From NCBI GenBank assembly GCA_932521025.1, contig OW051473.1, forward strand, positions 7,874,001-7,938,000: a DNA stretch of 64,000 nucleotides. Reading direction: 5' to 3'. Source of the stretch: Oscheius onirici. Lineage: Eukaryota; Nematoda; Chromadorea; Rhabditida; Rhabditidae. The notes below the pieces were generated by a model. The model saw only the letters and a program-made list of their open reading frames with translations, searched no databases and was not told the DNA's origin. Made by a program: the position numbers and the translations under genes. Below are positions 58,621-64,000 of the stretch, in pieces; positions within the stretch are counted from its first letter, which is position 1; every line of letters begins with the position of its first letter.

Positions 58621-60990
58621 CCAAACGATCTTCAACGTATTTCTAGCCACAAAATGACTTTACAAAATGTATTTCATTAGAATGTGCATAACTCTAATGA
58701 TCTATCCAATTAATAACCATTGTTTCAATTGTGAACTATTTTGGTTGTTACTGCTACAAAAGATGCTTTCAATTCTTTTGAACAATGAAACGACCCCATC
58801 TGCAATAAGCTTAGCAACACCGTCGACGACCGCAACAAAGCCCGATGACTTAAAAGTGGCTTTTTCAACTTTTGACAAGACAAACTGGCTTCCGATGTGT
58901 GAATGTTTACTTTACATGCGTTGTAGTTTGCACTCATGTACTCGTAGACATATTCAGTGATGCTCAACCCATACCTTTTCCGTATCAGGGCTGCTTGGAA
59001 CAATACTGAACCACGAGATTGCACAAAGATGAAATAAAGTAATATGCAATTTTCCGAGAAATATTTGCAAAATTTCAATGAAATACTACAATAATGAATG
59101 TAGTAGGTGATTGGAACAAGTAAGCGACCTCCCAGCTGTTATGAGGGGCCAGAAATCAATAGCTGTAGCTGGTAAGGTCGAGAAGGAGGCTTGGGTTTCG
59201 AATCGATTTCAACAATTTCTACAGAAAAGTTAGAATGGCAAAATTGGAGAAATGGTCAAAATATTCTATTTTAGAGTATTACATAGGTTCTTCATCTAAC
59301 TTTCTGTCCGAATGACGCGAAATTGGACACCAAGTTGTGCGATTTTCGAAATGATTTTTCTGCCTTTTGTGTGAAAAGTTAAAAGTAGTCTATTCGTGTA
59401 TGTTGTGGGAATATAAAATAGTGAATTTCTATGAAAAATTTCAGTTAACTTGTTACAAATTTTAGTAATATTAGTTTACAATGACGTAACATTCAACTAT
59501 GATCGTTTTTACATTTCTAACCGAAAGTTTGAATGAAATTTTATTTGGAAAGCTTTATTAAATTTTTACTTAGAGTTTATACAAGTTTGTCGTCTAACTT
59601 TGTTCGAAAACTTGCGGAAATAAAGTTGATAAGGTCACAACAACACGATCACCAATATAATCAGTTTTTAGTAGCTTATCTCAAGAAGTTAACGACATAA
59701 TTTGAAATATTGGGAGATTCTTCAAAATAATCGTTTTGGACAAAAAATTACAGTTAACTTGGTGAAAATTCTTAGCAATAGGGGCCTGAATGGCTTCATA
59801 ATGACGGCGGCACACTTGAATGTCCTATTTTATTCATTTCTAGCGAAAAGTTAGAATGAAATTTTGCTTAAAAGCGTTTATAACGTTTTATTGCGTTTTT
59901 ACAAGTTTCCCGTCTAACTTTGTTCAAAAACTTGGGAAAATGTTGTTGAGAAATGAACGAGAACAAATACACTTTTAAAATCGGTTTGCGGTAGTCTGCA
60001 TCGGAAAGTTAGAAATCGAAAGTTAAAATTTCATAGTAAGTAGATAAATGATAAACTGGGGTGAACAATTTCAGTTAACTAGTGTCAATTTTGAGCTTTA
60101 TCGTTGATGACGTGGTTTTTCAACGTCATTACACTGAAATGTGGTCTTTTTCTACGTTTCTAGCGGAGAGTTAGAGTGAAATAATAGTTCAAAGCGTTTG
60201 TAATAATTTTTACTTCGAATTTAAGCAAATATCAATTAAATTTGTTAAAAAACAGGCGCAGATATAGTTGATAAGGTGGCAACAGCACGCTCACTTTTTC
60301 TGAGTAGTTTTTCAACAGTTTATCTCGAGGAGTTAACTGACATATTTACGAATATTGTGAGTAATTGAAAAATTCGGTTAACAAATGTCAATGCGTTTAT
60401 GTTATCGGCGCAAAGAGTTTCTCAACACCATAACCCCTACGTATTGCAGTTTGTTAACATTTCTAGCCGAAAGTTTGAATGAAATTTTATTTCAAGAGCT
60501 GTATTACATTTTTACTTCCAGTTTATACAAGTTTTTGTTCGAAAGCTTTCAGATATAAAGTTGATAAGGTGACATCAACACGCTCACCGTTACTATCAGT
60601 TTCTCTGTAGTTTATCTCGAGAAGTTAAATGACATAATTTGTAATACTGGAAGATACTGAAAAATAGGCATTTTGGACAAAAAATTTCAGTTAATTTTGT
60701 TCAATATTTTGGCAATATGGGCGTGAACGGCTTCATAATGACGGCGGCACACTTGAATGTCGTATTTTATCCATTTCTAGCAAAAAGTTAGAATGAAATT
60801 TTGTTTAGAAGCGTTTATGACATTTTTCATAGCGTTTTTACAAGTTTCCCATCTAACTTTGTTCAAAAACTTGAAAAAATGTTGTTGAGAAGCGAACGAG
60901 AACAAGCCCATTTTTTTAAATCGGTTTGCGGTAGTCTGTATCGGAAAGTTAGAAAACGAAAGTTAACATTTTCGCAAGAAAAACACATCC
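58620..60990 (-). repeat. Degenerate tandem repeat array B, inverted relative to array A
   Basis: From about 58890 onward the sequence is the reverse complement of array A, including the panel cccagctgttatgaggggcc (59133) that matches 13370-13390. Within the array a higher-order unit of about 940 bp recurs: the segment beginning cttcataatgacggcggc is at 59793 and again at 60731, each followed by the same ttacaagtttcc...gttgttgaga...cggtttgcggtagtctg series. The short open frame starting MKFCKYF lies at 59078 (minus). Confidence 0.75.
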
Positions 60991-61327
60991 ATGTTGAAGC
61001 CCTTCATCTCTTTGATCTACACGAGGTCAACAAAAAACTAGTCGGAATCACTTCCAGTAGGAATCTCAATCACAACAAACACTCATGTAATAGCTGTTCT
61101 TTTTATTCTCTCGCTATCCCTCCCTTTAAAAACCTTGACTTTTAGGACCGGTTTATTCACGAGATGAGTGTGAGTTTTACGAACTTTCAAGTGCTACTAA
61201 TCGTTTGACGTGGGCCTCCTAACCGGTCTATCATTGCCTTTCAAATAAGATTGAAGGTAATCTTTAACCATTTTTGCTCCAACCCTACAATTTTATTAAA
61301 ACACAAATTCAGATCGACGCTCTCATT

Positions 61328-61552
61328 ATGAACACTTCCACAGTTTTGAACTACATCTCCTGCGTGTTCTTGATAACTGTCCTCGCTTTCTGTGCTTGGA
61401 TCGTAATTCGCTGGTGCATCAACTTTGAGAAGAGAATGTCAGTTTTCGCCTGCTTTGCTTAACATATTTTCAGCCGTACTCTTGAGAAAGGACGTGTGAC
61501 CGGAGTGAAGAAGTGTGATTACGGCTCTGACGATGAGCCCGTTGCTATATAA
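61328..61552 (+). CDS. 62-residue single-pass membrane microprotein
   Basis: Two exons (61328-61437 and 61474-61552) join in frame across a 36-nt intron. A caaattcag acceptor lies 15 bases before the ATG. Residues about 9-30 form a membrane helix (YISCVFLITVLAFCAWIVIRW). The tail is charged, with KKCDYGSDDEP near the end. No family recognised. Confidence 0.6.
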
Positions 61553-61947
61553 AAGAATCGTTTTTTCTTTTGGGGTTTCTAAATAGTTTCCTACGTATTT
61601 AACGACAAGATCTTGTATATTTTCACTATGTATCCTTGTTCAATGTAATTAAATGATTATTTCCCAGCTATACAATTCGGTTAAGACGCATAACATCACC
61701 ACAGGGAAAATCGAGGGGCAGAGGCTAGGTTAGGGGGCTTTGTAATTGTTAGCTCGTTAACCTACAACAAGTGAGAACCTTTATTGCTGCCGTAAAAACA
61801 ACTGCAGTTTCACCGCCAACCAAACAGATAGAAGGAGCTACCTTTATGCGTTATATGTTCTGTTGACATATTTCTGGTCAAAACAATATTCTCTCGCTAG
61901 CAGTACTCTTCTAAAACTTTGACCGTGGTTTTTAGCCTGGTTTCAAG

Positions 61948-62133
61948 ATGATAGCCCCTTTCGTTATGACAAATGCAACTTTTACGACTGCTCTTATACT
62001 TAGCTGTTTTCTTTTTCTTAGCTTATTTACTCACTCATGTTGCGGCAATGAAGAAATCTCGTCAAAATCTTCAGCGAGGCTTCAACTTCGCAATACACGA
62101 TGTAGTGCAGACGCAAAACACTGCCTATGTTAA
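61948..62133 (+). CDS. Possible small secreted cysteine-containing peptide
   Basis: A single-exon frame of 61 codons starts with a hydrophobic signal-like segment (best start may be the second ATG, 61966) followed by about 30 residues with cysteines in CCG, RCS and HCLC. A ggtttcaag site lies just before the first ATG, and an aataaa signal follows the stop within ten bases. The size and pattern fit a small secreted peptide, but chance is not excluded. Confidence 0.4.
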   Translation: MIAPFVMTNATFTTALILSCFLFLSLFTHSCCGNEEISSKSSARLQLRNTRCSADAKHCLC

Positions 62134-62371
62134 ATAAAAAGTACATTGAATAACCGGACTGTTCACCCGTTCATCCCGCTCAGCTGACAATTCTCGCCCA
62201 TTGATTTCCCTCCTACTTATTCCTACTTGTGTATAATTTTCGAAAAATTTAATCGCATTTTGACAACGTGCTTCCGGACACCAAGGTACCCAGCTAATGA
62301 TTACATGCCAATCCAGAGGCACACATCAACGCTGCAACTCAACTGACTCTACCTAATAGTCCCTTCATTCT

Positions 62372-62500
62372 ATGCAAATGAGTGAAATATATCCAGATCC
62401 GCTCTGGAAACTTAAAGCCTTTGGTATATTTGGAGTAGTATTAGTTGTTATTGTTTTTGTATGGTATTGTCGACACTGGAGAAGGAAATATGAAATATAA
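62372..62500 (+). CDS. Possible 42-residue membrane microprotein
   Basis: The frame encodes a short acidic N-terminus (SEIYPDPLW), a strong membrane helix (AFGIFGVVLVVIVFVWY) and a basic tail (CRHWRRKYEI). The positive-inside pattern is what a real membrane microprotein would show. No intron or acceptor site was identified, so support is limited to composition. Confidence 0.4.
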   Translation: MQMSEIYPDPLWKLKAFGIFGVVLVVIVFVWYCRHWRRKYEI

Positions 62501-64000
62501 GTCTCATTATGTGAAAGCAAGTGAATCTGACTTGTATTGCACTTTTTTTACTCGAGCCTCGCTTTTAAACACAGAAGAACTCATATTCGCCCTGTTTTTG
62601 TAAAATCCAAACCACCTCTCTTTTTGCAGTTCGCTTTTTTGATAATAATTATTACATTTTTTGATAATAATAATTATATTCAAAACGTGTGATGCATCTT
62701 ATTACGGTTGACTGGGAAAAAAATTAGGAAGTATGAATTAAGAACTTTCCTTTTTATGGTTTAGTTTCTTTCTATCAGTAGTTATAAGGACTACAGCAGT
62801 CCTCAGTTATATCCATCTCACCAGTTGGAAAATTTCGCATAAATATTAGAAAGTTCAGTAGAAGCGTTTCCTCGGATTGGTTTTTCACGAAAGACAAGTC
62901 GTTTGGGTTCGCTAGCTTGAAAATTATAGCAGTAAGTAGCGTTTGCCAACCAATATCTGAACTAGAATCCCAAGAGACAAATCTTATATTGCTGTTAAAT
63001 GCTTTGTGAATCTTAAATATTTATGCTGGTCGTATCCGTTACTTTAAGCGCAATGATTTTCAGTACGAAATGTTTCCAGACCGCGGACTCGAACTGTCTA
63101 CATTCGAAAAATAGGCTGTGTTGAACTAGGCGACCCGTTCAATCGAGATCAACTTCATCCTTCTGTGATATCTACGAACGAATAAACAACACTTTTTCAC
63201 ATGCCTTTCACGCTGTCTGATGTTCCTCATTCACGAATATGGCGTACATAAGAGATGAAGATCCTCTCTCCACATATTGCAACATTTGTTCTGAAACGAG
63301 CATATCGCGTCATCTTTCATCCTTTGTTCTCCCTCCTCGTCTCATCACTGCTCTCATTTGTAAGTGGCCTCACTAGCTGTCCCAAAATAGTCGGATAGTC
63401 TATAGTATCCGCTTTCTGAGCTACTTTGAGGAAGTAGGTGGTCCCAAAGTTGGAAAGACCCCTTCGTCATGATTAGTTCAATCCCAGAGGCGCTCTTTCT
63501 GGAGACAATTGTACGGTTCGTTAACTATCATAGTATGGGCCAATAACCACTCCTTTCGCAACTTCGGACGCAACTTGTTAAGCACGCGGAATGCAATACA
63601 AATGTGGGAGTCTCCCCCAACGCCCACCCCTCCCCACCCAAAAGGAAACAGTACTTCGGTCTGGCAGTAAAATTGCAACATCTTCATTCCCACACACGCC
63701 AATTCGTCAAATTTTCCAATTTGGTTGGTCATTTTAGTTCCTGGATACATAACACTACTTACATATTTCATATGACGCTAAGCCGTAGTAATAGGTCATT
63801 CGAGCAGATGGGGGATTCCCCACCTCGAATGACGGTGCGCGCTGAAAACCGAGAATCATTGCCGTGGGGGTGTGAGTCTGAGAAGTTTTGTGCACTTTTC
63901 GTCTGGGAAAGGCTGATGCTGATAATGGTTTCACTTAGAACTTCTTTAATTATTATGTTGACACCTTCTAAGCTGGAGAACGCTATGTGTGATCTTTCTG
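62501..64000. other. No recognisable gene
   Basis: The last 1.5 kb holds only short open frames. A small hairpin, tttttgataataattat with its partial repeat, lies near 62640-62680. Confidence 0.4.
63066..63140 (-). other. tRNA-like sequence with A- and B-box matches
   Basis: Read on the minus strand, gtcgcctagttcaacacag resembles a Pol III A box and agttcgagtcc matches the B box at ten of eleven positions, about 35 bases apart as in tRNAs. The T-arm and acceptor stems do not pair well, so it is a pseudogene or a SINE-like head rather than a working tRNA. Confidence 0.35.

Noticed and set aside
1..64000. Functional tRNA or rRNA genes
   Set aside because: Only tRNA-like sequences with poor stem pairing were seen (15828, 55192, 63066); no full cloverleaf or rRNA core was found.
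1..64000. CRISPR array or bacterial operon
   Set aside because: Spliced genes and transposons are of animal type; the tandem repeats lack regular unique spacers.

Overview
The window is nuclear DNA from a nematode, probably a rhabditid. The evidence is the gene content (co-Smad, prominin, troponin I with an acidic tail, furin-processed cuticlin, a nematode-type F-box protein, a DUF19-like secreted protein), the very short introns (mostly 36-50 nt), and the pyrimidine-AG sites just before several start codons that look like spliced-leader acceptors. It also holds RTE, mariner, Helitron-like and hAT-like repeat remnants. Gene models were spliced by hand: each listed exon chain keeps reading frame through every junction, but none has been checked against RNA.

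Layout: 1-3990 has no gene I can support. A predicted neuropeptide precursor (+) lies at 3995-4727. A decayed RTE retrotransposon lies at about 6870-7990. A DRAM/TMEM150 family membrane gene (-) lies at 8346-9847, next to the 3' part of an unknown gene. Repeat array A fills about 10.6-13.6 kb. Two broken copies of a family-31 glycosyltransferase lie at 13.98-15.4 kb, the second running into a mariner transposase fragment. A small membrane-protein gene (-) ends at 16083 and an F-box gene (-) lies at about 16.87-18.3 kb. A short membrane protein (+) lies at 18662-19224. RTE endonuclease remains (19.7-20.4 kb) and a long foldback element (20.8-21.5 kb) follow.

The middle is gene-rich: a Smad4-type co-Smad (22451-25913, 13 exons), an adenylate-forming-enzyme homologue with a huge acidic N-terminal extension (26772-30912), a type I membrane protein (31057-32232), a 73-residue protein (33131-33396) and a DUF19-like secreted, probably GPI-anchored protein (-, 33793-36915). 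A 3.9-kb stretch follows in which I see no gene. Next come a 67-residue membrane protein (-, 40792-41034), a type I membrane protein (41704-43143), troponin I (-, 43202-44293), prominin (46779-52169, 21 exons), a ZP-domain cuticlin (52618-56026) with a glycine-rich secretory gene nested antisense in one of its introns (53015-53822), and an ADP/ATP carrier (56917-58037). Repeat array B (58.6-61 kb, inverted relative to array A) and three tiny membrane or secreted ORFs close the window.

The genes are unrelated in pathway (TGF-beta signalling, muscle regulation, cuticle, mitochondrial transport, membrane organisation), as is usual for a chromosome-arm-like region rich in repeats. The most unusual features are the nested cuticle-type gene pair, four GC-AG introns, the acidic extension on the adenylate-forming enzyme, the FDP-repeat peptide precursor, the mariner-truncated glycosyltransferase pair, the Helitron-like elements with an internal tRNA-like promoter, and the 45-kb-separated inverted repeat arrays.
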